64,000 bases of DNA, from the NCBI RefSeq assembly GCF_017745095.1, contig NZ_JAGHZZ010000017.1:1-64000 (forward strand), in the 5' to 3' direction. Below the pieces are notes generated by a model. The model did not search any database and was not told the origin of the DNA. It saw only the letters and a list, made by a program, of their open reading frames with translations. This DNA comes from Sporocytophaga sp. Its GTDB lineage: Bacteria > Bacteroidota > Bacteroidia > Cytophagales > Cytophagaceae. The number at the start of each line of letters is the position of its first letter. The stretch's first letter is position 1. Positions 8,636 through 18,010 of the stretch are shown in pieces. The translations under genes and the position numbers were made by a program.

Positions 8636-10369
8636 TTGAATACAACCAGACAAATACTCACAGAGAAGCACAGCTTTATTCAGGATACAAAGTTCAGGGT
8701 GAAATCTGCTTTGCTGACAGCGAAACGTTTGACTGAAAATTTATTTTCAAATATCAAGGTTTATAAAGATGCTCAGAAGCTTGTAACGCTTCCTGTGATT
8801 GCATTGTCGGAGAGTGATCTCTGGAATCCTTATGATAATGATGATAACTGGATTCTGACTGCAGGAAAGATAGAAAATATAAGGATTGCAGCCAGAAAGC
8901 TCAATGGCATTGAAGTAAAAGCAAATGAAGTATTCAGCTTCTGGAAGCATATCGGCAATCCTAACTTTGGTAAAGGATATGTAATCGGGAGAGAGGTAAG
9001 AGAAGGATGTATTGTCCCGACTATTGCCGGCGGTCTTTGTCAGATGTCGAATGCCTTGTATGATGCTGCTCTTAAAGCGAATTTTGATATAGTTGAGAGG
9101 CACAAACATACAAGAGTTATAAAAGGCTCTCTGGCAGAGCAGGACAGAGATGCTACGGTAAAATGGAATTATGTAGATCTCAGGTTCAGGTCGGATTATG
9201 ATTTCAGAATTGAAGTAGAGTTAACTTCCGAGAAGTTAATAGTAAGATTTAAAAGTACACAGAAAAACTCATCTGCGCAGACTTCTGATAACATCAGGGA
9301 TTACAATAAATTGAATGATTGTTACTCCTGCGGAAATACTAGCTGCTTTAAGCATCCTGGTAAGCCAACCATAAAACGCTCAGGCAATATCACTACATTT
9401 ATTCTTGATGAAAAATGGCCGGAATATGATGCTTACATAAATTCTATATCAACACACAATGATTTTTATATAATTCCTTTATCTGGAATTAAACTGCTGA
9501 ATACTGAACGTTATTCTTGGTCATTTAAAAATCATAAACATGTACGTTCAACTGTGATACAAGGAATTTTGAGAGCTTTAAAGCAGAGAGCAGCTTCAAA
9601 AAACGGAAAGAATATTTTTGAAATCACATTGAGTGCGGACAGAAAGATTGCAGAAAGAGCAGCACAAATGATCCCTGTGGAATCGACTCATGTTATAGTA
9701 TCTCAGAACCTGTTACCTTTTTTATTTGCAACAGGAGCTCTGGGTGGTCGAACCTATGATGTATTAATGACCAGGTTGCCAATGGAAAAACTCCACGAAA
9801 GACTTGATCATGCATTTAACAGATATCCGGAGAGTAACACATTGAAGGACTACAGAGCTTCACAACAAATGATAGATTTGGAGAATATAGCTCTTACCAT
9901 GTCTCACAAAATAATTACTCCTCATCATGATATTACAGAGATCTTCAGAAACAAAGCCGTGAAGCTTGATTGGGTATTACCGGCTATTCAGCCTACAGGC
10001 AGTATAGGAACAAAAGTTTTGTTCCCTTCATCTCTGGGACGGAAAGGAGCTTATGAGGTAAAGAAGCTTGCCATGGAGTTGAATCTCCCGGTTGTTATAG
10101 CGGGAAGAGCGGCAGAACAGGATGACTTCTGGAAAGATATAGTTACAGAAAGGTTTAACGGTAACTTCAAAGAAGTCGGATTAGTGGTTTATCCTGCGTA
10201 TGTAGAGCATCAGCCAAGATTGATATTAAAGGCAATATCAAAAGGTATTCCGGTGCTCACAACCAGAGCATGTGGAATAGAAGCGACAGAGCAGATTAAA
10301 GTTCTGGAGGCAGGGGATTATGAAGGGTTTAAGAGAGAGGTGATGAAATTTTGTCAACCTGAAAAATAG
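8636..10369 (+). CDS. VanW-domain protein with C-terminal glycosyltransferase-like region
   Basis: Residues about 85-215 match the VanW domain: the EVFSFWKHIGNP stretch, GYVIGREVREG, and IAGGLCQMSNALYDAA, then HKHTRVIKGSLAEQDRDATV. VanW proteins are linked by name to glycopeptide resistance, but their biochemical role is unclear. A short Cys cluster follows (CYSCGNTSCFKHPGK, about residues 228-246), possibly metal-binding. The C-terminal third (VLFPSSLGRKGAYEVKKLA, GLVVYPAYVEHQPRLILKAISKGIPVLTT, near the end) resembles the second Rossmann half of a GT-B glycosyltransferase. The start is TTG at 8636; the next in-frame Met lies well inside the VanW domain. No signal peptide or membrane segment is seen. 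Confidence 0.8.
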   Translation: MNTTRQILTEKHSFIQDTKFRVKSALLTAKRLTENLFSNIKVYKDAQKLVTLPVIALSESDLWNPYDNDDNWILTAGKIENIRIAARKLNGIEVKANEVFSFWKHIGNPNFGKGYVIGREVREGCIVPTIAGGLCQMSNALYDAALKANFDIVERHKHTRVIKGSLAEQDRDATVKWNYVDLRFRSDYDFRIEVELTSEKLIVRFKSTQKNSSAQTSDNIRDYNKLNDCYSCGNTSCFKHPGKPTIKRSGNITTFILDEKWPEYDAYINSISTHNDFYIIPLSGIKLLNTERYSWSFKNHKHVRSTVIQGILRALKQRAASKNGKNIFEITLSADRKIAERAAQMIPVESTHVIVSQNLLPFLFATGALGGRTYDVLMTRLPMEKLHERLDHAFNRYPESNTLKDYRASQQMIDLENIALTMSHKIITPHHDITEIFRNKAVKLDWVLPAIQPTGSIGTKVLFPSSLGRKGAYEVKKLAMELNLPVVIAGRAAEQDDFWKDIVTERFNGNFKEVGLVVYPAYVEHQPRLILKAISKGIPVLTTRACGIEATEQIKVLEAGDYEGFKREVMKFCQPEK

Positions 10370-10385
10370 AGTATTAAATTTATAT

Positions 10386-10973
10386 ATGAAATCAACAAAT
10401 TTAATCTACATCGTAGCTTTAGTAGCTCTTCTCAGTTGTGCTTCTGAAGAAAATAAACCTACAGAAGTTCTAGCCTCTGATACTTCTGTTGTAGAAAAAC
10501 AACCGGATGTAAGTGAAGAGGCTGTAGAAACAAGTGAAGAATCTGATTTAGAATTGAATTATATCGTCTCTGTGGCAGAAGGTTATAATTATGATAGTTT
10601 AAAGACTATTGCATTACAAACTGCTGACAAGCTTAGTTTTAAGTTCGACACTTTGGGTAGGTATTACAATCCTCAAAAGGGAATTGTGTTGCCTGATGAC
10701 GATGAAGATGAAATGTGGGCTGGTGAATATTTTTTCAGAAGAAATGGAGAAAATCTTGTTAGTGTAGAAATGAGCTATGCATATACAGATACCTCTATTT
10801 CGAATAATGAACCTGAACTAGAGAAACACCGTCAGGATACAACAAAGATGTTTGTGCTTGCCATGATGTATCTGAATAAGAAAAGCGCTGACAGTCTCGC
10901 CAATATTATAAAAGTTGATTATCCATCTGCTAAAGTATTTCCGGCTCAGATTTATATGGGGTGCATGCATTGA
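10386..10973 (+). CDS. Hypothetical lipoprotein with acidic N-terminal linker
   Basis: A type II signal peptide with the lipobox LLSC (Cys18) predicts lipidation. A Glu/Ser/Thr-rich linker follows (about residues 20-55), then a compact domain beginning LNYIVSVAEGYNYDSLKTIALQ and containing an acidic DDDEDEMWAGEYFF patch. I recognise no catalytic motif. It starts 16 bp after the VanW-domain gene on the same strand and is probably the last gene of that three-gene unit. Confidence 0.7.
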   Translation: MKSTNLIYIVALVALLSCASEENKPTEVLASDTSVVEKQPDVSEEAVETSEESDLELNYIVSVAEGYNYDSLKTIALQTADKLSFKFDTLGRYYNPQKGIVLPDDDEDEMWAGEYFFRRNGENLVSVEMSYAYTDTSISNNEPELEKHRQDTTKMFVLAMMYLNKKSADSLANIIKVDYPSAKVFPAQIYMGCMH

Positions 10974-11143
10974 AGAGCTTTTAAAGAAATTCCATAAAAA
11001 ATTACTAACCACAGTTTTATCCTTGAAGCTTCATTATTTTTCTCAAAAGAGAGTATCTTTTTATAATAAAATCTCACGCAGATTTCACTTTTTGTGTTTT
11101 AAATAATTGATAATTAGTAGAAATAAGGAGAGTTTATCCAGAT

Positions 11144-11220
11144 GGGTGCTTTTTCAGGAATATTTAGTTAACTTTAATCGGAGAAAGATCTTTCCCGCTT
11201 ATATATTTATTGAAGCACCC
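11144..11220. other. Nested inverted repeats upstream of ilvC; possible structured RNA or operator
   Basis: GGGTGCTT (11144-11151) is perfectly complementary to AAGCACCC (11213-11220). Between them lies the 12-base palindrome GAAAGATCTTTC (11183-11194). The element is upstream of the likely ilvC promoter and 170 bp past the previous gene, and is not followed by a T-run, so it is not an ordinary terminator. Nothing else is recognisable in the 10974-11383 gap apart from the promoter. Confidence 0.4.
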
Positions 11221-11304
11221 CTGGTTGAGCATATTTCTTTTGGAAATCCATAAAAAGTACCTAAACTTTGAGGAAAATTAACATCTGTTTTCCATAAGAT
11301 TTAC

Positions 11305-11312
11305 GATCTTTG
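11305..11312 (+). promoter_or_regulatory. Probable ilvC promoter, -7 element
   Basis: GATCTTTG is one mismatch from the Bacteroidota -7 consensus TAnnTTTG. A T-rich stretch (CTGTTTTCC) lies about 15-20 bp upstream where a -33 element would be. It would give an ilvC leader of about 65 bases. Confidence 0.4.
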
Positions 11313-11383
11313 TAACGATCAAAAGTCTGTAATGCTGACTTTGACTCGAAAAATATTGAACCTTAAATATTTAATAAAACAAA

Positions 11384-12904
11384 ATGGCTAATTATTTCAA
11401 TACACTTCCGCTCAGAGAAAAACTAAATCAATTGGGCGTTTGCGAATTCATGGACAGTTCTGAATTCACTGATGGCGTAAAAGCTTTGAAAGGTAAAAAA
11501 ATCGTAATCGTAGGTTGCGGTGCTCAAGGTTTGAACCAAGGTTTGAACATGAGAGATTCAGGTCTTGATATTGCTTATGCTCTGAGAAAAGATGCTATTG
11601 ATCAGAAAAGACAGTCATGGAAAAATGCTTCTGACAATGGATTTAAAGTTGGTACTTACCAAGAGTTAATCCCTTCTGCTGACCTTGTTATCAACCTTAC
11701 TCCTGACAAGCAACATACTTCTGTAGTTACAGCTGTTATGCCATTAATGAAAAAAGGATCTACACTTTCTTACTCTCACGGTTTCAACATCGTTGAAGAA
11801 GGAATGCAGATCAGAAAAGATATCACGGTAATCATGGTGGCTCCTAAATCTCCTGGATCTGAAGTGAGAGAAGAGTATAAAAGAGGTTTCGGTGTTCCTA
11901 CTCTTATCGCGGTACACCCTGAGAACGATCCGGAAGGAAAAGGATGGGATTATGCTAAAGCTTATGCAGTAGCAACAGGTGGAGATAGAGCTGGTGTTCT
12001 TCAGTCTTCATTTGTAGCTGAAGTAAAATCTGACCTTATGGGTGAGCAAACTATCCTTTGCGGTCTTCTTCAGACAGGTTCAATCCTTAGCTTCAACAAA
12101 ATGGTTGAAAAAGGTATTGATAAAGGATACGCTGCTAAATTTATTCAGTATGGTTGGGAAGTGATCACTGAGTCATTGAAACATGGCGGTATCACTTTAA
12201 TGATGGACAGACTTTCTAATCCTGCTAAAATTAAAGCTTTCGAACTTTCTGAGGAGTTGAAAGACATTATGAGACCTTTATTCCAGAAGCATCAGGATGA
12301 TATCATGAGCGGAGAATTTTCTTCTACTATGATGAAAGACTGGGCTGACAACGACAAGAATCTATTGACTTGGAGAGCTGCAACAGGAGAGACTGCATTT
12401 GAGAAAACAGCTCCAGGTTCAATGAAAATATCTGAGCAGGAATTCTATGATAACGGTCTGTTAATGGTTGCTTTCGTAAGAGCAGGTGTTGAACTTGCTT
12501 TCGAAACAATGACAGAATCAGGTATCAAAGATGAGTCTGCATACTATGAGTCTCTACACGAAACTCCACTTATCGCAAACACTATCGCTCGTAAAAAACT
12601 TTTCGAAATGAACAGAGTGATCTCTGATACAGCCGAGTATGGTTGCTATCTGTTTGATCATGCATGTAAGCCATTACTTGCTGATTTCATGAAGAAAATA
12701 GATACTGATGTAATCGGTAAAAACTACAATGAAGGAAAATCAGGTGGTGTTGACAATAAAACACTTCTTGCTGTAAACGAAATCATCCGTTTCCACCCTA
12801 TCGAAATTGTAGGTGCTGAGCTTAGAGAAGCTATGACAAGCATGAAACAGATCAGCCTTGGCGCAGAGTCTCCTGTAAAAGAGAAAGCTGCAGCTGCTGT
12901 TTAG
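11384..12904 (+). CDS. ilvC: Ketol-acid reductoisomerase, long (class II) form
   Basis: The enzyme isomerises and reduces acetolactate or acetohydroxybutyrate with NADPH and Mg2+ in valine, leucine and isoleucine synthesis. The 506-residue length fits the long, knotted class II enzymes (E. coli type, about 490 residues) and not the short 330-residue form. The Rossmann motif is [10 protein letters not shown] near residue 45, with substrate and metal sites in [13 protein letters not shown] and later [11 protein letters not shown]. The C-terminus carries the duplicated knotted domain and an Ala-rich tail. Unusually for this gene, no other ilv or leu genes adjoin it; it has its own promoter and a strong terminator, so it is monocistronic. 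Its codons are more uniform than its neighbours', fitting high expression. Confidence 0.96.
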   Translation: MANYFNTLPLREKLNQLGVCEFMDSSEFTDGVKALKGKKIVIVGCGAQGLNQGLNMRDSGLDIAYALRKDAIDQKRQSWKNASDNGFKVGTYQELIPSADLVINLTPDKQHTSVVTAVMPLMKKGSTLSYSHGFNIVEEGMQIRKDITVIMVAPKSPGSEVREEYKRGFGVPTLIAVHPENDPEGKGWDYAKAYAVATGGDRAGVLQSSFVAEVKSDLMGEQTILCGLLQTGSILSFNKMVEKGIDKGYAAKFIQYGWEVITESLKHGGITLMMDRLSNPAKIKAFELSEELKDIMRPLFQKHQDDIMSGEFSSTMMKDWADNDKNLLTWRAATGETAFEKTAPGSMKISEQEFYDNGLLMVAFVRAGVELAFETMTESGIKDESAYYESLHETPLIANTIARKKLFEMNRVISDTAEYGCYLFDHACKPLLADFMKKIDTDVIGKNYNEGKSGGVDNKTLLAVNEIIRFHPIEIVGAELREAMTSMKQISLGAESPVKEKAAAAV

Positions 12905-12930
12905 TCTGAAAACTACACTGAAAGCACTAT

Positions 12931-12965
12931 AAAAAGCCCCCCGACTTTTGTCGGGGGGCTTTTTT
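12931..12965 (+). terminator. Strong intrinsic terminator of ilvC
   Basis: A GC-rich stem, AGCCCCCCGAC with GTCGGGGGGCT, closes on a TTTT loop and is flanked by A5 before and T5 after (12931-12965). The symmetric A and T tracts let it work in both directions between the convergent ilvC and hydrolase genes. Confidence 0.95.
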
Positions 12966-12994
12966 ATTGTATTCTGGTTCTATACAAATTGATC

Positions 12995-13873
12995 TTATCT
13001 TCGGCCTGATTTTACAGTCACAGGCTCAAAATGGTCGTGATGTAATATAAATTCAAGCAGGTCTTCATTTAATTTTTCTTTATGCGTATAAAAGAACCCA
13101 TGTGGAGCACCAGGATAAATTTTGTAATAATTATCCGGAATCATTTGAGCTGTTCTATCACTGCTGATTTCGATTGGAACAATTGTGTCCGCATCGCCAT
13201 GGATGATCAAAGTCGGCACATGTACAGCATTTAAATCTTTTCTGAAATCTGTTTCTGAATATGCAATCACAGCTTTTTGGGTAGGTATCGGACCTGCAAA
13301 TGACGCCAATGTCCGATAATACTCAAGTAAAGGATCGCTCAATGGCCTGTGATCTTTTGTAATTCCAAAAAACTGCTGACCGAACATATCTATAAATCCG
13401 ATCCTGTCCTCTTTGATTACATTGATTGCATTAGTGAAAATCTCTTTATGGGCTCCATCTGGATTGTCCTTTGTTTTAAGTAAAAACGGAGTGACAGCAC
13501 CTAATAATACTGCCTGAGTAATTCTTGATCCGCCGTATCTGCTGAAATATCTCACTACTTCACCACCGCCCATGGAAAAGCCCACAAGGGTTACATCTTC
13601 AAGATTTAGGGTTTCTAAAACTGCTTTTAAGTCATCCGTAAATGTATCATAATCATACCCATTCAAAGGTTTGGAAGATTTACCAAATCCTCGTCTATCA
13701 TAAGTGATCACTCTTAATCCATTTTCAACCAGGGCATTTACCTGGTATTCCCACATCTCCTGGCTTAAAGGCCACCCATGAATAAGTACAACCGGTTTCC
13801 CTTCACCCAAATCCTGATAAAATAACTCTATGGGTTGTCCTTTTTCAGAAGTTTTGGTTTTGATATATCCCAT
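12995..13873 (-). CDS. Alpha/beta hydrolase (chloroperoxidase/esterase-like)
   Basis: The protein has the alpha/beta hydrolase fold: oxyanion segment VVLIHGWPLSQEMW, strand and turn VITYDRRGFGKSS, nucleophile elbow GFSMGG (Ser), acid in IIHGDADTIVP (Asp) and a late His in PGAPHGFF. These features match the non-haem chloroperoxidase/esterase family, which hydrolyses esters and may perhydrolyse acids; the real substrate is unknown. I chose the ATG at 13873 (MGYIKTK), as family members start like this; an ATG nine codons upstream (13900) is possible. It follows the rhodanese gene by 106 bp on the same strand, both divergent from a LysR regulator. Confidence 0.88.
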   Translation of the reverse strand: MGYIKTKTSEKGQPIELFYQDLGEGKPVVLIHGWPLSQEMWEYQVNALVENGLRVITYDRRGFGKSSKPLNGYDYDTFTDDLKAVLETLNLEDVTLVGFSMGGGEVVRYFSRYGGSRITQAVLLGAVTPFLLKTKDNPDGAHKEIFTNAINVIKEDRIGFIDMFGQQFFGITKDHRPLSDPLLEYYRTLASFAGPIPTQKAVIAYSETDFRKDLNAVHVPTLIIHGDADTIVPIEISSDRTAQMIPDNYYKIYPGAPHGFFYTHKEKLNEDLLEFILHHDHFEPVTVKSGRR

Positions 13874-13979
13874 ATCCTGAACTGTTTTATAATATAACAA
13901 TCAGAATATCTTAAAAGATTACAAATGCTTATAAGTATTTGATGCTTAGTCTTTTTTTTGACGAATAAGGGAACCGCCA

Positions 13980-14375
13980 CTAACAGGAACATTCTGCCTT
14001 TGATTCATTTGGTTCACTTTGGGTTCCTTTTATTGCATAGCCATCTTTTTTCCACCATTCAAGGCCACCTATTAATTCTTTCACATAGAAGCCAAGCTTG
14101 GCCATATTGAGCGCTCCTTTGGTAGAAGCATTACATCCGATACCATCACAATAGGTGATATATAAGATATTTTTATCAAGCGTCTGCGTTCGTTCTTCAT
14201 TCATTTCACGATGAGGAATATTAATAGCCCCAGGTATATGTTCAGCTTTAAAGGCCATTGGTTTTCTTGCATCAATTACAATGATCTTTTCACCCTTATT
14301 TAAAGCATCAAACAAATCTGATGGATCCATCTCAAATTGCAATTTGTTTGCATAGTGTTTAATCTGTTCGTTCAT
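13980..14375 (-). CDS. Cytoplasmic rhodanese-domain protein
   Basis: This single-domain rhodanese (131 residues) has the VIDARKPMAFKAEHIPGAINIPH signature spread over residues 33-56 and an active-site loop YCDGIGCNAS, in which the first Cys should carry the persulfide. A second Cys in the loop is typical of the CDGxGCN subgroup. The C-terminus ends in ECSC, which could add a thiol pair. It has no signal peptide, so it is cytosolic, moving sulfane sulfur or acting in redox chemistry. It is divergent from the LysR gene 146 bp away, the usual arrangement of a LysR target. The exact acceptor cannot be told from sequence. Confidence 0.88.
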   Translation of the reverse strand: MNEQIKHYANKLQFEMDPSDLFDALNKGEKIIVIDARKPMAFKAEHIPGAINIPHREMNEERTQTLDKNILYITYCDGIGCNASTKGALNMAKLGFYVKELIGGLEWWKKDGYAIKGTQSEPNESKAECSC

Positions 14376-14441
14376 AGTTTTGCTGTTTAAAAAGTATAAA
14401 GCAAATCTATCCAGTTGAATGGTCTGTTAAAAACGAAAAGA

Positions 14442-14485
14442 ATTCATCTGTCTGATCAATTATTTTCATGGATTCATCAATTGAT
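14442..14485. promoter_or_regulatory. Candidate LysR operator: spaced direct repeat with palindrome
   Basis: ATTCATC occurs at 14442-14448 and again at 14472-14478, 30 bp (about three helical turns) apart. The first copy is followed at short range by GATCAATT, and the second runs into the palindrome ATCAATTGAT (14476-14485). It lies between the divergent LysR and rhodanese genes, as expected for a LysR binding region; the assignment is inferred. Confidence 0.4.
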
Positions 14486-14521
14486 TTTTTTCCGTAATTT
14501 GTAGGCATAATATTTTAATTG

Positions 14522-15424
14522 ATGGAAATCCGACATTTGAAACTTGTTAAAGCTATTGTAGAGGAAGGCAGTATTTCCAAAGCCATTTTTAAATTGCATC
14601 TTACTCAATCTGCCTTGAGTCATCAACTTAAAGAGGCAGAGTATCAACTTGGAACAAAGATATTTTTAAGGGTAAATAAAAAGCTTGTTCTGACCAAAGC
14701 CGGTGAAAAACTTTATGAGGCAGCCAACGAGATTCTTGATAAGCTTTCGAATACTCAATACTCCATAAAACAAATGGTTTTCGGAGAAATCGGAGAAATA
14801 AGAATCAGTACAGAATGTTATTCCGGATACCACTGGCTGCCTTCGGTAATGAAACAGTTTCAGTTATTGTATCCTAATGTGGACCTGAAGATTGTAATGG
14901 AAGCCACCCATTATCCATTACAAAAGCTTCTTGCCAATGAACTGGACATTGCTATTACCAGCGATCCTGTTAAAGATGAAAATATTAAGTACATCGAGCT
15001 TTTTCAGGACGAGCTGGTGATGCTGGTTTCAGAGAATCATCCCTGGTCTGATAAGAAATATGTACAGGCAGAAGATTTCATCAATGAACATCTGATCATT
15101 CATTCACTTCCATTGGAAACCGTTTCAGTACATCAGTTTTTTCTGGCACCAGCTAAAGTAAAGCCTAAGAAAATCACGCCGCTTCCATTGACTGAAGCTT
15201 CTGTAGAAATGGTAAAGGCGGATATGGGTGTCATGTCTATGGCAAAATGGGCAGCTCAGCCTTATCTTAAAACCTCCACTTTAAAAGCGATAAAAATTGG
15301 TAAGACAGGATTGAAAAGAAAGCATTACATCGCTGTGTTAAGTGATAAAAAACAACCCGATTATTTTACTCATTTCATAGATTTTCTGAAAACGGAGTTG
15401 CATGTTGTATGGAATATAGAATAA
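14522..15424 (+). CDS. LysR-family transcriptional regulator
   Basis: The 301-residue protein has an N-terminal winged helix-turn-helix (GSISKAIFKLHLTQSALSHQ, residues about 17-36), a long linker helix (LTKAGEKLYEAANEIL) and a periplasmic-binding-like co-inducer domain from about residue 90 (IRISTECYSGYHWLPSV). The overall pattern is close to MetR-type LysR proteins, but no met gene adjoins it. I chose ATG 14522 over the adjacent TTG at 14519. It probably controls itself and the divergent rhodanese-hydrolase pair. The GNAT gene overlaps its 3' end by 16 bp, so the two are translationally coupled. Confidence 0.92.
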   Translation: MEIRHLKLVKAIVEEGSISKAIFKLHLTQSALSHQLKEAEYQLGTKIFLRVNKKLVLTKAGEKLYEAANEILDKLSNTQYSIKQMVFGEIGEIRISTECYSGYHWLPSVMKQFQLLYPNVDLKIVMEATHYPLQKLLANELDIAITSDPVKDENIKYIELFQDELVMLVSENHPWSDKKYVQAEDFINEHLIIHSLPLETVSVHQFFLAPAKVKPKKITPLPLTEASVEMVKADMGVMSMAKWAAQPYLKTSTLKAIKIGKTGLKRKHYIAVLSDKKQPDYFTHFIDFLKTELHVVWNIE

Positions 15425-15858
15425 GAACTTGTGAAGAACGAGATTTACCTGTGCTTATAGATTTATGCGCAAAACATGCTGCGTATGAGAATGCAGATTA
15501 TGATGCTCATGATAAAGAAATGCTATTGAATGAAGCTTTGTTTGGGAATTATCCGCTTTTGCATTGTCTGGTGGTAGAGGTTGATGAAAAGGTTGTCGGT
15601 TATGCCAGTTATACCTTTGATTATTCGACTTGGAGCGGCGCTTCTTTTTTGAATCTGGATTGCCTTTATCTGGATGAATGTTATCGTGGATGCGGAATAG
15701 GAGAGACAATGATTATGCGTATAAAGGAAATTGCCAAAGTTAAAGGTTGTTGTAATATACAATGGCAGACACCTGTTTTTAATGAAAGAGCAATCAAGTT
15801 TTATAAGAGAATAGGAGGTCAGAGTAGGGATAAAGTGAGGTTTACGATGACAGTTTAA
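15409..15858 (+). CDS. GNAT-family N-acetyltransferase
   Basis: The 149-residue protein shows the GNAT acetyl-CoA site, LDCLYLDECYRGCGIGETMI (about residues 82-101), in which RGCGIG is the pyrophosphate-binding loop, and a C-terminal NERAIKFYKRIGG helix. The early segment MEYRIRTCEERDLP and length resemble diamine (polyamine) acetyltransferases, so a small amine is a likely substrate, but this is not proven. It starts inside the LysR gene (16 bp overlap), which ties its expression to that regulator. Confidence 0.88.
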   Translation: MEYRIRTCEERDLPVLIDLCAKHAAYENADYDAHDKEMLLNEALFGNYPLLHCLVVEVDEKVVGYASYTFDYSTWSGASFLNLDCLYLDECYRGCGIGETMIMRIKEIAKVKGCCNIQWQTPVFNERAIKFYKRIGGQSRDKVRFTMTV

Positions 15859-15895
15859 TTTTGTAGGTTAAAAATTTTTATATCTTCAACTACTT

Positions 15896-16579
15896 TTACT
15901 TGTAAAACGAATCCACAGCCTCCTGCCCTGTATAGTTAGGGCCTGCTTTATCATCTGCCCCGACAAATTGAAATGGCATAGTAAATGTTCCGATGCCTTT
16001 AAACTTTACTAAGTGTTTCTTTGAAGAGTATTCTATGTTATTGAATTTAAACCAGGCCGAAAGCTTTTGTTGAATATTCTTAATTTCAATGCTCTTGATG
16101 CATTTTGTATCGAAGTTGGCTATAAATAAGCCTTCACTATTTAACATTGAACAAGCTTTGCGAATGGCTTCTAGTTTGTCGCCCATATAGTGCAAGCCAT
16201 GGACACAGGTGATAAGATCATATTTCTGCACTGATTCAAAATTGAAAAATGACTGAGCATGTAGGGAGACTGAATTACATTGCTCCGGAATGGAATCAAA
16301 CATATCGATCAGATCTATTCCTGTAAAAGCTATCTGTTTTGAAGGGAAATGCTTTGATACATACTGTGCTGTCTGAATGAGTGCTTTGCCTCTTCCACAG
16401 CAGATGTCAAGCCAGGTGAAAGTGTTTTTGGTTTTAAAGCTTTGGCTAATGACTTCAACAGGAGACAGGTCAATGTCCTTCTCATAACTGTTTATGCCTA
16501 CTGCATTGCGCTCTCTGTTCATTCTGTTGTTGGCAACTACAGGTGAGTTTTCCAGATTTTGATTGTTGAGGAGATCCAT
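15896..16579 (-). CDS. Class I SAM-dependent methyltransferase
   Basis: A methyltransferase fold is shown by motif I, WLDICCGRGKAL (about residues 56-67), an acidic motif II near FTGIDLIDMF, and the post-motif segment YDLITCVHGLHYM. The substrate is not evident. In place of the common GxGxG loop it has CCGRG. The gene starts one base after the stop codon of the upstream Hsp70-like gene, so the two form a tight operon and may act on a common target. Confidence 0.85.
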   Translation of the reverse strand: MDLLNNQNLENSPVVANNRMNRERNAVGINSYEKDIDLSPVEVISQSFKTKNTFTWLDICCGRGKALIQTAQYVSKHFPSKQIAFTGIDLIDMFDSIPEQCNSVSLHAQSFFNFESVQKYDLITCVHGLHYMGDKLEAIRKACSMLNSEGLFIANFDTKCIKSIEIKNIQQKLSAWFKFNNIEYSSKKHLVKFKGIGTFTMPFQFVGADDKAGPNYTGQEAVDSFYK

Positions 16580-16580
16580 T

Positions 16581-17822
16581 TTAATTTCTATAAAAATAAC
16601 TTAACGCCAATCCTTGCGCCACACTGTTGAAGTTATCTCCTCGATGTATCTTATCATCTGAAAACTTATTGGAAAAGATATTTCTTACAGCCTGAAGAGA
16701 TGAAGTTCCACCTGTTAAGAATATGTTATTGATTTCGTTTTGAGGTATGCCAGACTTCTCAATAAATTCAGTCAGGAATGCTTCAATTTTGATTACCTCT
16801 TTCATTGCAAATTCATTGAATTCATTTAGCTCAAGGTGTTCCTGAATTTCTATTCCAGCTTCACTGAATTGAATATCTGCAAATGATTTTTCAGACAATT
16901 CAATTTTACCTTTTTCAATTTTGCGAAACAAAGAGAACCCAAGGTTCTGATCGATAAAAGTCATCAGCCTTTGTATAGCAGGGTTTCTTTGTGTATAAAG
17001 GTAATAGCTATCTAAAGATTTCCTTAGCTTACCTTCTTTCAGGAATGCCATTTGTTCCCACTCACAAAGGCTCCGGTAGATATGTACCGGTAAGTCAAGC
17101 ATTTTTCCGAAAGATTCGTATTTAAGTCCATATCCGAAATATGAGACCATCTTATGCCACATAATCAATGCGTCAAAATCATCCCCTCCAATGTGTATAC
17201 CGCCGGTATTAATGATCTGCGATTTTCTGTCAGTAAGATTAAGGTTATTGCGATCAAGGCGCATGAGTGTAAAGTCTGAAGTACCTCCACCGAAGTCACC
17301 AATAAGGACAACTTCGGGTTTCTCAATACTTTGTTCATATAAAAATCCAGCACCTATTGGTTCATATTGAAACCATATATGTTCAAATCCTGCTTTTTTT
17401 GCTGCTGCAAGCAATCGATTTTCTGCCAGCTGGTCTTTTTCCAGATCCTCAGAAAACACAACAGGCCTTCCCATGATTACTTCATTCACATCTTCCCCCA
17501 GATATTCGTCAGCTTCCTTTTTTAGTGACTTTAAAAGGAGACAAACAAGATCTTCAGCAGTATATTTTTGGCCATAAATATATGTGAAAGTAAAGGAAGC
17601 TTGAGGTAGTAGGGTTTTTACAGATTTAAGCAGACGTCCTTTCAGGTTATTTTGGATATAATGTTCAACAGCTTTTTTCCCTATTGAAATTTGAGATGAT
17701 TCTGTAAAATGTATTACGGATTGTTCACTTATTACATGCTTGATTTCTTTAGTTGCCTTGTTAGCTATTGCTAAAACTGAGTTACTGGTACCAAAGTCAA
17801 TTCCGTAAATATGATTTGCCAT
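16581..17822 (-). CDS. Hsp70-family ATPase lacking a substrate-binding domain (YegD-like)
   Basis: The 413-residue protein is an actin/Hsp70-fold ATPase: phosphate-1 motif YGIDFGTSNSVLA at the N-terminus, phosphate-2 motif LIGDFGGGTSDFTLM (about residue 185) and adenosine motif IFLTGGTSSLQAV near the C-terminus. It ends about where the nucleotide-binding domain would end, so the peptide-binding and lid domains of DnaK are absent, as in YegD. I chose ATG 17822 (MANHIYGID) over a TTG start at 17846. Its role is unclear; the adjacent methyltransferase suggests a joint function. Upstream lies a terminator of the DUF2185 gene. Confidence 0.87.
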   Translation of the reverse strand: MANHIYGIDFGTSNSVLAIANKATKEIKHVISEQSVIHFTESSQISIGKKAVEHYIQNNLKGRLLKSVKTLLPQASFTFTYIYGQKYTAEDLVCLLLKSLKKEADEYLGEDVNEVIMGRPVVFSEDLEKDQLAENRLLAAAKKAGFEHIWFQYEPIGAGFLYEQSIEKPEVVLIGDFGGGTSDFTLMRLDRNNLNLTDRKSQIINTGGIHIGGDDFDALIMWHKMVSYFGYGLKYESFGKMLDLPVHIYRSLCEWEQMAFLKEGKLRKSLDSYYLYTQRNPAIQRLMTFIDQNLGFSLFRKIEKGKIELSEKSFADIQFSEAGIEIQEHLELNEFNEFAMKEVIKIEAFLTEFIEKSGIPQNEINNIFLTGGTSSLQAVRNIFSNKFSDDKIHRGDNFNSVAQGLALSYFYRN

Positions 17823-18010
17823 GTTTAAATAGTTGTTACTTTTCAATCAAGAATATCAAACAGAATGAAGACGTTCATTGATTGATAATTTCTCTTTAAT
17901 TTTTTTGAAAAAGCTTCAAATATACTTGAAATAAACCTGTGGAAGGAAATGTTAAACAGGGAAATTTTCTAAAAGTGGATAAAAAAGTAATATTAAAAAG
18001 GCAGCAAGAG

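Noticed and set aside
10915-11106. 63-codon frame after the lipoprotein gene
   Set aside because: It overlaps the end of the lipoprotein gene in another frame and encodes an unlikely basic, aromatic peptide.
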